Assembly: GCA_004154925.1 (NCBI GenBank)
Contig: QJNS01000090.1
Location: 62,001 to 126,000, forward strand
Length of the DNA stretch: 64,000 nt
Origin: Monosporascus cannonballus
Taxonomy: Eukaryota > Ascomycota > Sordariomycetes > Xylariales
Direction: 5' to 3'
Below are positions 11,066-23,855 of this stretch, piece after piece. Positions within the stretch are counted from its first letter, which is position 1. Every line of letters starts with the position of its first letter. The notes beneath the pieces were generated by a model. The model made no database searches, was not told where the DNA came from, and saw only the letters and a list, made by a program, of their open reading frames with translations. Made by a program: the position numbers and the translations under genes.

Positions 11066-13269
11066 ATTTTTTTATCTGCTATAAAAGGTAACGCGATAAT
11101 TATTAAAAGCAAAGTTCGCAGATTGCAAAACGAACCTAAGTTATTAGTCGAAAAGATTGCCGATCGGAACCCAACCGACGAATAATCGATTACGGTACGG
11201 GAATAGGCGAAAAAGCTTATAACGGAACCTTAACGGGCAAAAGACCATGGTTTTCGGGATTCCGAATTACCTTATATATATAATAAGGATGCGTCCTAAT
11301 AACCGTCAATTAAACGGTCGAAAAACGGGTATAATATAATAAGCATATCCTAAAGTTTAAAGCAAAAAAAAATTAAGCCCTTTAATAATAATTAAATTTT
11401 GGAAATTATTTATTAATAAAACAAATAATATTGAAAATTATTCCGACAGTTAGCCGAATAATAAATAATAATATAAATTAAAAAAATAAAGCTTTATAAG
11501 TTAATTACGATATCGTCGTAAAAGCTTAAAAGCGATAAATAAATACTGCATTACAATTATTCAAAGTTTTCCGAATATAGATTAATTAAAAAAAAGATTA
11601 AATAAAAATTATTACGGAAATTTACGCCGAAAGGCCAAGGCGAAATACCTTTATTTATATTTAATAGGTTATAGGCTATATAAACATTTTTATTATAAAC
11701 GTTTAACGATTATACCGTATTACGTTTAATTACTTTAATTACGAAAAAAATTAAAAATAAAGAATTTATAAATTTTTATTAAAAAAGGTTACGTAAATTC
11801 TAATTTTCTTTATAAAGAATATAAGGAATAATTTATGGAATTATAATAATAATCCGATTAATCGCCGTTAAACTTTTACGTTAAATAAAAATTCTTAATT
11901 TGTAAAATAAAGCTTACGGACGTTTTTAACCCGGAAAACAATCAAAATAATAAACGTTTTATTTTTGATTATTTTTATAAATTAATATTAGGATTACGAA
12001 ATACCTTATTACAGAAAGATATTAAGCTGGAACGAATTAATAATATAGCAAATAAGGCAAAACGTTATTAAAACGTTTAGAAAAAAGGGAAAAAAAACCG
12101 ATTATTTTCCGCTAAAAGCATTAATAAGGATAAACGATTTTATTTTAATGCTTTCGGGAAAAAAATCTCCAAAACAAATTAAAGGCGCCGCGCGGAAATA
12201 ATAAGAACCGTAAGTATTTTTATATTCGAAAAATAAATAATTGCCGATTTAATTTTAATCGGAATAAATCCGTACGATTTAATATCTTTAATTTTTATAA
12301 GGGCCTATTTAAATATTATAATTATAAGAAGTTAAATTATAAAAACGTAAATTGCAAATTTAAAAAAAATACAAAAACCTTATTATTCCGGCTATACGGA
12401 AACCGATTTCCGAAAACCGTACAAAACGTTATAATATATAATAACAAATTGAATTAATTCTTAGACGTAAACTTAAAAAAGGAACTAAAATAAACGTATA
12501 TATTTAATCCATTTCGGCTAATAATTATAGGAATGTCGAAATAAAGCCGCTTTTTAAAAAAGGGCATTTATTAAAAGAAATACGAAGGATATAATAATAC
12601 AAATAAATATAAATATCGAAAAATAAGTAAATATTATAAGCAAAAAATTAACGAAAAAACTGAACTTCTAATTAATTTCCATAAATATTCCGACCTTTAT
12701 CGACGTTAACGGCGCATATATTAAGTATTATAAGGCTTACGAAATTCTTATTAATATAATAAATAATAACGAAAACGAACGAAAATTTAAATAAATTTAT
12801 TTTATAATATGCCATAATCGGAAAACGCCTAATTTCTTACTATTTAAACCCGGAATAAATAAATTAAAAGTTTTGTTAAATATAATTATATATTAATAAT
12901 TATACGGATTATTATAAAAAGTTAATAGATAAAAAATCGCAAACCTAATATTTTCCGGTAAATAAATTTATACCGTTAATTTAATAAGTTTAATTAAAAA
13001 ATAAATATTTCGAAATTTAGGAAATAGCAAAAATAAGAAATAACTAATTTCTTTATATATTTAAAGAATTTCCGGCGAATATATTCCGAAAAAATAATGA
13101 AAAAATTATTTTAATTATTAAAGGCGGAATATATAATAAATTTAATTTTAAGGAAAACGCCTTTATTCGGTCTAATTTACTTTATTTTGAAAACTTAAAA
13201 GAAAATATTCGAAAAATATATCCGAAAAAACCTAAAAATAAGCTAAATACGTTATTCGAAAACGGACAT

Positions 13270-13650
13270 AAAGGTACCAATATTATTTGTACTTAAAAAG
13301 GACGGTAATTTCCAACTATGCATTAATTATAAAAGGTTAAATCGGATAATGATAAAAAACCGATATTTTTTATTTTTAATTTTAAAAATAATAAATCTCT
13401 TAAGGTTAACCAAGATATTTTCGAAAATTAATTTTAAAAATATGTATTACCGTATTAAAATTAAAAAAGGCGATTAATAAAAAACCGTTTTCCGAACGTA
13501 ATACAGGTAATTCGAATATACGGTTATGTTATTTGGCTTTATTAATATATTAATTATGTTTTAAGCTTATATATATAAAGTATTAATTAAATTAATTAAT
13601 TATATATATATAATATATTTAAATAATATAATTACTTATTCGGATAACAA
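13270..13650 (+). pseudogene. Reverse transcriptase relic (element 2)
   Basis: The frame reads VPILFVLKKDGNFQLCIN, then YKRLNRIMIKNRYF, the characteristic Ty3/gypsy RT start. The active-site box at 13616-13627 reads Y-L-N-N instead of Y-L-D-D: both GAT codons have become AAT. The following TYSDN matches the family's IYSDN-like continuation. Several in-frame stops occur. Confidence 0.88.
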
Positions 13651-15249
13651 AAAAATATATAAAATATTTCCAATTAATTTATAAACGGTTATTATATTAT
13701 TAATTATTTATTAAAACGTTTAAATACCAATTTTTTAAAAAAAGATAAAATTCCTAAGATTTATAATTATTACTGACGGTTTAGAAATAAACCGCCGACG
13801 GGTTAATATTATTAAAGTATAGCTAAAATCGAAATTAATTTATAATATTTAAATATTTTTAAGATTTGCGAATTTTTATTAAAAATTTATCGCTTATTAT
13901 TTACGTATTATCAAACCTATTATTAAGTTTTTAAAAAAGGCATAAGGCGAAAGAAAAATAACAAAATTCCGGTAACTCGAAAAAATTAAAAAGGCGTTCC
14001 GAAATTTAAAAGATATCTTTTAGTCGGCGATTATTTTTCGATATTAGAATAACGCCAAAAGTATTAGAGTTAAAATAAACGTCTTAGTAAAAGCTATATT
14101 AAGGATATTTTTATAAAAATACGGAAAATATTAACGTTTAATTATATATTAATCGCAAAAGTTAAGTCCAATCGAAAAGCTATAAGTTATAAGGTAATAA
14201 AAATTATTAGCGATCATAAAAAACTTAAAATATTAACGGTAATACCTTAAAAGTACGAAAAAAAGTTTTTTAATATTTACTGATTATATAGCGTTAAAGG
14301 ATATAATAAAAGCGCCGGCGTATAACCTTAAAGGGAAATTAGCCCGATAAGTTTATTGTTTTGCATAATTTGATTTTAAGATCTAATACCGACCAGATGC
14401 CGTTAACCCGGCGGATGGGTTATTTAAATGCCCGGATTATATATTAAGAGAAATCGCGTATAAAGATGTAATCCTTATATTATTTAAAAAATTCGGATTT
14501 ACGAATAATATGTTGAAAAACGTACGGAAAATGGTTACAAATATATAATGCGATTTAAAATATTATAAAAGGGCAAAAGAATTTATAAAAATAACGTAAA
14601 ATTCGTTTATTATAAAATTTCTAAATAGATTTTAAGTGGCGGAAATTTAAGTAATTATTATCCGCGTAAAAAAAGCAAAAAACTTTTATTATACAATTGT
14701 AAAAAGTTTTTGAAAAAAAAGAAAAGATAAGAAATTATGTATTTGCCGAATTTATCGTTTACGAATAATAATGCAAATACGAATTATAATAATAATACGA
14801 TTAATAGTTAAATAATAATAATTGTAAACTATAACTGTATTACGATCGAATTCCGAGAAATTTAGGGAAAACGAAATTGGTATTAAGGTTATTATTTATA
14901 ACTAATACGTTTTACGTTTTTTAGCGAAAAAGCTGGCCAAAAACGAAACGGTATTTTAGCCGAAGGCTTTTCGATAATTTTACGATTAGATTCAAAGGTT
15001 ACAAACTAAGGATTTAAATATTATGGAATTAATACGGATAATTAAATGCTAAGTCGGAATAAAAAAAGGATATTTCCTGGACCTAAATAAGGTTTTATAT
15101 TATCGGGATAAATTCGTAATTCTGTTATAAAGCGTTTTACGGAAGTAATTAATTAATTAATATTATAATAATTTAAAAGTAAGATATATGGGATATATCC
15201 GTACGTTAAAACTGATAATCAAAAAGTTTTATTGGGAAAATATAACGAA

Positions 15250-15600
15250 CGATATCCGAGAATATATTAAATAATGTCCGAGTTATTAGCGTATAATAAA
15301 GTTACGTTATAAATCATATAGATAATTATAGCCCTTATTATTATTTAAGTAATTTTTCTAAGAAATTTTGTTAGATTTTATTACAGAATTTTTTAAAAGC
15401 CTAGGTTTAGACGGGTTAAAGTATGACGTAATTTTGGTGATCGTTGACCGCTTTACGAAATTAAAATTATTTATTTTTATAGTTAAAATCTTAACCGTAA
15501 CCAAATTAGCTCGATTGTTTTATAACGAAGTTAAATACAAATTTAATATATTAGCCGGAATTGTTAACGATAAAGATAAATTATTAACGAATTAATTTTA
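15250..15600 (+). pseudogene. Integrase relic (element 2)
   Basis: The segment starts with the remains of the HHCC finger: CPSY, where the second Cys should be, is followed by Lys/Arg-rich text. An open stretch at 15368-15595 then carries LDFITEFFKSLG, VILVIVDRFTKL with the first catalytic Asp, and GIVNDKDKLLTN, which matches the family motif GIVSDRDKLFTS. It stops before the last catalytic Glu region. Confidence 0.85.
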
Positions 15601-16299
15601 GGCGAAATTTTGTAAAAAGCGAAAAATAAAGCGGCGAATGTCGACCGTTTATTATCTATAAACCGATAAGTAAACGGAATATATTTATTAGATTTTAAAA
15701 TATTATTTCCGTAATTATATTAATAAGTATTAAGATAATTAAATAAGATTATTGTAAAATGCGGAATTTGTATATAATAATATACGGAATACGTTTATTA
15801 GTTATTTTCTGTTTAAAACCTTATATAAATATTATTTAAAAAGAGTAAAATATTTTTATAAAAGTTTAAGAGATAGGTATAAGGAGTTAAGAAATGTTTT
15901 AAGAAAATGGCAGTTATTTATTAAGTAATATATAAATATTAAGAAAAAATAACGGCAGCTTAGAAAAAGTATTATAATTAGCGTTATATGCTTATAGAAT
16001 TCTAATTAAAATAATAAGTAAATTTATTAATTAAAAAATTTTAAATTTAAAAATAAAAAGTTTATATTTATTTATATCCAGGTTACGATTAAAAAGTAAG
16101 TAAGTTTTTAAGCGTATAAAGTAAATTTTCTTATTAAATATTAACTGATATATAATATATTTTTAGTATTTTTATTAAAATCGTAATATAATTAAGAACC
16201 GGACGACGTTTAAATAGCGTTACCGGATTTGATAAAGGAATAAGAAAAATAGGTGGTAAAGGATATTATTTGTTACCGAAATAACCGGGGGTAATGCGG

Positions 16300-16385
16300 A
16301 TATCTAATTAAATAAAAAAGCTGGCTTGCCGAATATAATACGTAAAAGCTCCGAAAGCATTTTAAATACTTATTTAAGATATTAT
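16300..16385 (+). pseudogene. Chromodomain-like relic (element 2)
   Basis: The frame reads GYLIK-stop-KSWLAEYNT-stop-KLRKHF. Both stops (TAA) sit where chromodomains have the conserved Trp of VKWKG and NTWEP, so TGG became TAA by two G-to-A changes each. The position downstream of integrase supports a chromovirus-type element. Confidence 0.7.
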
Positions 16386-18070
16386 AACGTTACGAAAAAA
16401 AATTAAATACGTATATAAGAAATAAAACGATTTAAAAATCGTAAAGTAATAGTAATCCGATTGGAAATTAATTATTTAATAATTATAAGAATTATAAAAA
16501 ATAATTTTAAACAAAATTAAAATATTAATATTAAAATATTATTTAATTATATAATTATCTTTAAGTTTTTGGCGAATAATTACTTTATCGTATACCGATC
16601 GGAGATTTATAGGCGATATAAAAAGAATTAAATTTTTATTTCAAAAATAAAATTTTGCGTTTAATTATTAAGTTTTGCATTAATTAGCTCTTAATAGGCG
16701 TATTAAGAAAGTTAATATAAAAATATCGGAAAATAATTGGAGAATATATGACGACAAAAGGCGGGTATGTTTATTAGATTTATTGGGCGTAAAATTCGGA
16801 AGGAATTTAGGAACGTTTTATTTTTTACGAAAAGTAAGGCCTAAATAACCGGAATATAGTTTGTTATTAGTCGGAAATAAGGCGCCGTTTTTAAAGCGTT
16901 TAATATATTTGGGTTTGGTAGCAGCTTTGCCGAGCAGAGCCGTTTTTTAATTATGGTTTTTAAGAAGTATTAAAGTTTTGTTAAGGCATTAAAGGACGAG
17001 CGGAAAATGTTTATAAGCGGGGAACATAACGGTATAGCGGTTTTCGAAAGTTATCTTATTTATAGAGGTACCTTAAAATTATGCTTAATTAGAGATTAAT
17101 TACGGAATAGTAGAAAGAAAACCGTAATATTTATAAAAAGAATTTAAATTTGCAAATTTATAAAACGGCGTTAAAACTGGATTTTCGTAATTATAACAAA
17201 CGATCGGAAATTAACCTTAATTATATTAAGAAGATAATATTTTTTAATAATAGCCGTATTAAAGGCAAATTCGACTTTGCGAAAAACGTCGAATCGACGA
17301 CCGACTATAATTACGTCGGAACGCTTATATTGGGTATCCGCAGTACGAGCTTTTTTAAGTTTATCGATTAACTTCTAATTATTAATACCGAATTAAGAAA
17401 TCGTTTGGGCGGTATTTTTAAGGACGATCGGAATTTAAACGAAGATTAAATAACGATATTAATAATATTAAAAATAATTACTTACCGCGCGAAAGATTTT
17501 GTAATAATAATTAATTATAACGTAATTTAAGGCGTCCGAAATTTAAACGTAAACCGTACGGTAATCGAAATAACGTTATATTACGTAAATATAATACGGC
17601 TTATTACCGTCGGTAATACGACTAATATTTATCTTATTATCGGCGTCGAGGGGATAACGTTCGAAGAAATCCTAGTCCTTTTTAATATCAAAGTATTATT
17701 TCTTCTAAAATTCCATACGAAAAAAAGATATGGCGAATGGAGATAATACGCAAAACAAACGGAAAAGGCGTAATGAAAATAAAAAAAGACGGGAAACCGA
17801 ACGGAACGCGTACGCAGAAAAAATAAATATATGGGTAAAAAAGGGAAAAAAAAGGTAAATAAGGTGGGGTTAAAAACGAATTGTAAAAAGAAATTAGGCG
17901 GAACATAATTAATTACGCAATATAGTACGCATTAATTATTACGACAACTATTTATAACATAATATAACGATAAATTATCGGCAAATATACGTAACCAGAT
18001 TTACGAAGTACGTTATATTAAATTAATAATAATATTATTAGGAATTAATAATTTAACAAAAGAAAATAAT

Positions 18071-18276
18071 TATAAGAATATAGCTCTTATAAGAATAAGG
18101 TTAATAACCGATTAGTCACTAATTAGATACCGACCCACTTATTAGTATAAATTTACCATCTAGCAGCTAATAGGAAACGCCAGATGAAAGTAACCTAATA
18201 CACTTATTTTTTGGAATCTGCTCTATGACTGGTCGGAGATCACCTCACCCAGCTTACAGTTATCCATTATTTTACA
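18071..18276 (+). repeat. 3' LTR of element 2
   Basis: This 206-bp copy starts TATAAGAATATAGC (TG changed to TA) and ends TTTACA. It is followed by GTTTT (18277-18281), the same five bases found before the 5' LTR. A purine-rich stretch lies directly upstream, as expected for plus-strand priming. Confidence 0.94.
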
Positions 18277-21200
18277 GTTTTTTTTCTGCTAATTCCTTTA
18301 ACGTTTCGTAAGCGTTAAACTTATTTAGATTTTTTTAAGTTTTATTAAGCGTTTTTACGGCTACTTTTTATTATTTAAATAATACCGGAACCTTTAAAAC
18401 CTTATTAACGCTAATATATTAAACGGTAATTTCTCTTTCTTTAAGATAATTTTTCCGAAAATGCCCCGTTTCGTTATACTTTTAATAACGTTTTTCCGTT
18501 CGCTAACGGCGTTTACGTTAATTTTTTTATTTATATTTAAAAACTTATATAAAATTAATAATTTATATATTTATAATTATACAATTTTAAAATTTATATA
18601 TATTTTAAATTTAATTATATAAATTATTTAAAGCAATTTTAATAATTTATTAATTATTTGTAAATTTTATTTATATATTATAAATCCTTGTATATTTCTT
18701 ATTAATATTACTAATATATTTAGTATGTATTTAAAATATAAATTTTATTTTATTTATTATGCTTTATATTTCTTTATTTATATTTTTAATTTTAAAAAAG
18801 TTAAATTAATATTACTAAATTTATATTATTATTAAAGTGTTTAATTATAATTATTTATATATATATATATATTTAATATTCTATACTTTTTATATTAATA
18901 TTACCGCCGTTTAATAAAGTAAAATAAAATAATCGTATTTAAAAAATATATAATAACTTAGTAAAAAATTAAAACATATTTAAAAATCGCCATAATGTCA
19001 AATTAATTTTCGATATAAATTATGTTAATTACGGCGTTATTTTTCGTATCTTACTTTTTATTATATATACTGTTTTTTTAAACTTTGTCTTAATTTATAA
19101 AATAAATTTTCTTTAAGTTAAACAATTATTTAACAAAATTTTAATACTATAAGGTTTTTATAAAATGAATTTTATTATTATATGTCAAAAAACTAAAACT
19201 ACTTATCGTTATATTTATATTAATATATATTTTATTTATAATTACTTCGGATTAATATTTAAATAACTATTTCGGGATTTTAATTATATATATAATTTAT
19301 AAAAAGCTAATAAAAATATATTTACGTATTTTAATAATTTTTAAACCTGTATTTTATTAACTTTTTAAAATATTATTAAATAATATAAAATATTATTTTT
19401 TATATTAAAATATAATAAAAGAATTAGTAATATAAATAATGCGAATTATTAAATAATAAAATTTTAAAACCACGAAATAAATGTCCTTTGTATTACAAAT
19501 TTAATTAACGTAAACTTTTTTTAAAAAAGCCGCATAATTCGAGCCGTTTTTTATTTTCGAAAATTTATAATTTATAATAATTTATATAATATAAATAGTA
19601 TTAAAAATATATTAGTTTCATAATTTCGATTTGAAGAAAATATAAAACTGTAATATATTTTATAATATATATTATATAAATATTATTTTTATAATATTTA
19701 ACTATAAAAGTTCGCAATTATATATAATTAGCTGCCAAATAAATAACTTTATATAAAAATTAAAATTTCAGGTATTACGGCATATTCGATATTAATATTA
19801 AAGATTTCGGCGGTTATTCGAAATATTCGATTATTATTATACTTATATAAAATTTTAATATAAAGGAATTTTTAAAACTAGCTGAGAAAAAAACAAAGAA
19901 ATCTTTAAAACCAGCCGAGAACCCAGTTACGTCGACAAAAAGAAAATAGGGCAAAAAGAAAAAAGCTAAATCCGGCCGTTAATCTTTATTAAAAGAACTA
20001 AAAAAACGCCAGTTCGAAAACAAATTATTAAAATCTTTAATAAAATAACGACAAAGTACACAAACAGCTTCGAAAAATACAAATTAAAACCGTACGCCGA
20101 TAAATATTAATCTCAATTATAAAAAAACAAAATTATAAAACGTAATTAATAAAGATTTATTATATATCCGAGATTTTAAATATTTCAAATTAATATTTTA
20201 AAACATTATTAAAATAGTTTTCTTAATAATAAAAAAATGTTTCTTAATATTAACAAAAAATTATCTATATTATTTATTTAGTTTTATAATTAATTTCTTA
20301 TTTTATTTATTCGATTTAAACCAAAATACCTTAAAAATAAAAATAAAAACTGTTTTAAAATTTAATATAATAAATTAGAAAAAAATCGAAAAATAAAATA
20401 TTAAAAAATTTAATTTAACGTTATAAAATAAAAAAATAATTTTCTAATAATCGTACTAAATTATTATTCGAATCGCATAATATAAAATTCCGTTAATTTT
20501 TCTAATTTAAAAATATATTATATATTTATTATAGCATATAATTAATCCGAATTAAAACGAACTAATATTCCGTACAAAGCTTAACGAATTAAAATTTAAT
20601 AAAAATAGCAAATTTAATAAATAAATAATATATTAATAACGTTAACTAGTAATATATAAATATTTATAATTATCGCGCTTTACGATCGCAATATCGCGTT
20701 AAAACCGAACGCATTTTTTATTATAAGCTTTAATTAAAATTAACAAAATTTTATTTTTTATTTTTTAACTTAATATTGAAATTAATTTTTAATTTGTTAT
20801 TAATATTATTATTATATAAGGACCGTTTACTTTTAACTCGTAATTTTTTAATTTTGATAAAAATTATTATTTTAATGTTTTTTCGATATATTATTTAAAA
20901 CGTCGGATTACGGATTATTAGGTTTTAATAACGCCGGCAATTTCGGTAACAATATAAAAACAAACGAATTATGCAAATATAAATATAATAACGAAAACGG
21001 GATTAAAAATTAAAAATATTAAAAAAAGATTTTATGCTAACTTTATAAATAAAAAATAAAATAAACTTTTATTTAGAATTATTTAATATATTGTAAATTT
21101 CGCGTTTAAATATAAATATTATAATAATCAAAATTATAACTCCAAATTATAAAAATATATAAACTATATATTAGTGTAATATTTAAATTATTAAAATTAC

Positions 21201-23320
21201 TGTTAAAACGTTAATTACTAATTTTAACCGAACAACCGTATATAATATATTTTAATTAAATCGAGATATAACTTAAAATAATTTTATAATTTTTTTCGAT
21301 ATTTGTCAAGTTTATAACATAATAATAATTTATAATCTATATAAATTAATTTACGATATTAAAATATAACGCTGTTTTTTTAATTAAACGAATTTTACTG
21401 CTTATAAAAAATTACTTATACTTTTTATAAAATTAAAAAAATATTTTTTTCGTATATTAAATATAATTTAAAATATAAACTGTTTTTTAAAATATCTTAA
21501 TATTATTATTTATTAAAACCGAAAACCGCCTTAATTAAATCGATTATATATTAAATTAAACATATACTTTTAATTTTTTTTGATTTATTCGGAAATTTAT
21601 TACGTAAAAATCGTTTAAATTTAATAAAAATAAATATTTATTTTGTTTTTTATCGCCAAACTGAAATAATTACGTAAAAAAATAATTTGTTCGCTTATTA
21701 TTTATATTAAAATTTTATTATTTCTTAAATAACTACTTTTACCGCATTAACTTTTAATTATTTTTACGTAAATACTTTCGAATTTAAAGGTTTAAGTATA
21801 TAAAGAAAGTTAAACATATATATATTATAACAAAATTTAGCCGAAATTAAATTGTTATTATCTTTTTTTAATATAATAATTTCGTTTTTTTAAATATATC
21901 AAAATCGCGTTTCGTATATATTTACCTTTAAATAACGTATATTATTAAGGCTTTATTTTTATCCGGTATCGTAATTCAAAATTATTTTATTTCGGAATTT
22001 AAAAATTATATTTTAATCGGCCGAAAATTAAGATTAAAATTTAATAACTATTTCGTTTTAATTAAAATAATTTGTAATAAATTACATAATATTTTTCTTA
22101 TTATCCGAATTTGCTGTATTAATTTTTATTACAACCTTTATATTTTTATAAATAATACAATTTTTAATTTACCGAGCTTAAATCTTTTTCGTTATTTTAT
22201 TTTTTTAAATAAACAATTTAGTTTTATTTTTATTAAATATTTACTAAGATATAAATAATATAATTTATTTATAATTAATTATAATTAATTTTTTAGAATT
22301 ACGAATTATTTAATTAAATTATTATTATAAATCTTTAATCGAAGAACTTTGCAGTATATTTTATTATATTAATTAATTAATATCCGAAATATTTATATTT
22401 AATTTAAAACTAATAATAAATACTACAATACGGATAAACTCATTTAATTACTTTAAATTATTATATATCTAAATTTAATCTTCGTTAATATTTTAGAATT
22501 AAAAAATTTAATACCTTTTTTATACCTTTCGATAAATATTTCCGGTTTATTATAATTTTAATTATATAATGACGAATATTTATAATTTTTACTTTATTAT
22601 TAAATTAAATTAAGAAATATTTATTAGTAATCCGGATATATTAATTATTACAAAATTTAAATACTTTTAATTCGAACGTTTATTTTTAAGTATAAAAAAC
22701 AATAATATTAATTTCGAGATAATTACTACTTAAATGCCGGATTTCCATTTTATAATTATACTTAATTAAGTTACCGATTTAATAAAAGCCGCCATATTTC
22801 GTAATCTTTTTTTAATATTATTTATAATTATTATACATATAAATTAATATATATAAGTAAAAAATATAAAGTATAAATTATAAATATTCATATATTTAAA
22901 TCGAAAAATGTTTTATGTCGATAATAAATATATTTCGTTGATAATAACTAAATTATATCAGATAAAAATAAATATTTTGCTTTAAAAGACTAACTGTTCG
23001 AAAATTTAAAATATTTACCTTAAATTTTCGAATATATTATTTGTATTACTTGAATTAAAAATATATTTCGAGGTTTATTATAAATTATTGTAAACCTTAT
23101 ATATTATTATTTTTGTTTATAAAAATATATTATTATTATAATAATTAAAAATACGTAAATATATTATACAGAAAACGAAATTTTTAATTATTTATTTAGA
23201 TTTATAATAATATTTTAATTTTAATTAAAACTAAAATTATACGAAAAAATTAAAATTATAATTTTATATTAATTTTTAAAAATTTCTAGAAAAATACGGA
23301 AAACGGAATTAAAAAATTAC
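18277..23320. other. Unidentified AT-rich, RIP-like block
   Basis: About 5 kb with no open frame above 60 codons. It is composed largely of A/T runs with scattered CG dinucleotides. At about 19,865-20,000 a plus-strand patch reads as a Lys-rich tract (LAEKKTKKSLKPAENPVTST). It looks like the basic N-terminal part of some element-encoded protein, which I cannot name. No LTR, terminal repeat or polymerase motif was found by eye. Confidence 0.55.
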
Positions 23321-23855
23321 AACTTGTTATCAGGCCTTATTTTGGAGGTTTTGTTATTTTTGTGGAAATAATTCTTAAAGTGGTTTAGTTGATACATTGG
23401 ACCCCTGACAAATACTTTTTGATCAAAAGCTATAGCTGTGGCTACGGCTGCTGCGCCGCAGGCGCAGCCACAACCTCCAAAATGGGGTCCTGATCACGAT
23501 GAGGCAACCAGCAGAGGCCTGAGCTAGCTGAGGTAACTAAAAATTTGGGTTTTGTCGCAATGATCCCTGTGCTGCACCCTAGGCACTGGCACCACTGCCA
23601 TTTCTGCATTGAATGGAGGGGCAATTGGTGCCACCATCACAGCCTCTTAACGTTGGCTCTCAGTTGCCAAACTTTTAAGCACATCATAAAGTGCGAATAT
23701 GTTGCATGCAATATTCTAGCTGTGAAGGATGTGGAGCCAGCCAGTGATATTTTATCTTCCTAGTCGACATTGAAGACTGTTCTTCGTTACTTCGGTTACA
23801 CTAAACTGGATGCTAGATTATATGTACCTGATACAGGATCAGCTAGCTAATCGCC
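23321..23855. other. Heterochromatin-euchromatin boundary and KEL3 upstream region
   Basis: Base composition switches abruptly at about 23,320 from extreme AT-richness to normal. The segment holds a short inverted-repeat element (23339-23483) and then about 370 bp of ordinary sequence up to the KEL3-like start codon. I see no convincing gene in it; the open frames of 60-72 codons on both strands have no recognisable content. Confidence 0.55.
23339..23483. repeat. 145-bp inverted-repeat element
   Basis: ATTTTGGAGGTT (23339-23350) is a perfect 12-base inverted match to AACCTCCAAAAT (23472-23483). Inside, at about 23,442-23,473, a GC-rich hairpin (GGCTGCTGCGCC...GGCGCAGCC) stands out. There is no coding content. 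It may be a MITE or a chance structure. Confidence 0.4.

Larger units (their letters stand above)
10860..18276 (+). mobile_element. Ty3/gypsy chromovirus-like LTR retroelement, RIP-degraded (element 2)
   Basis: This complete but dead element is 7,417 bp. Two 206-bp LTRs in direct orientation are flanked by GTTTT at 10855-10859 and 18277-18281. The plus strand shows, in order, reverse transcriptase (about 13,270-13,650), RNase H/connection, integrase (15,250-15,600) and a chromodomain-like part (about 16,300-16,380). About 1.7 kb without recognisable domains follow before the 3' LTR. Catalytic RT aspartates and chromodomain tryptophans are lost by G-to-A changes. It belongs to a different family from element 1: its LTRs have no visible similarity to the 369-bp LTRs. 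Confidence 0.92.

Noticed and set aside
17150..17371. 73-codon frame as a cellular gene
   Set aside because: It lies inside element 2, amid RIP-degraded DNA, with no promoter or splice context. Treated as part of the element.
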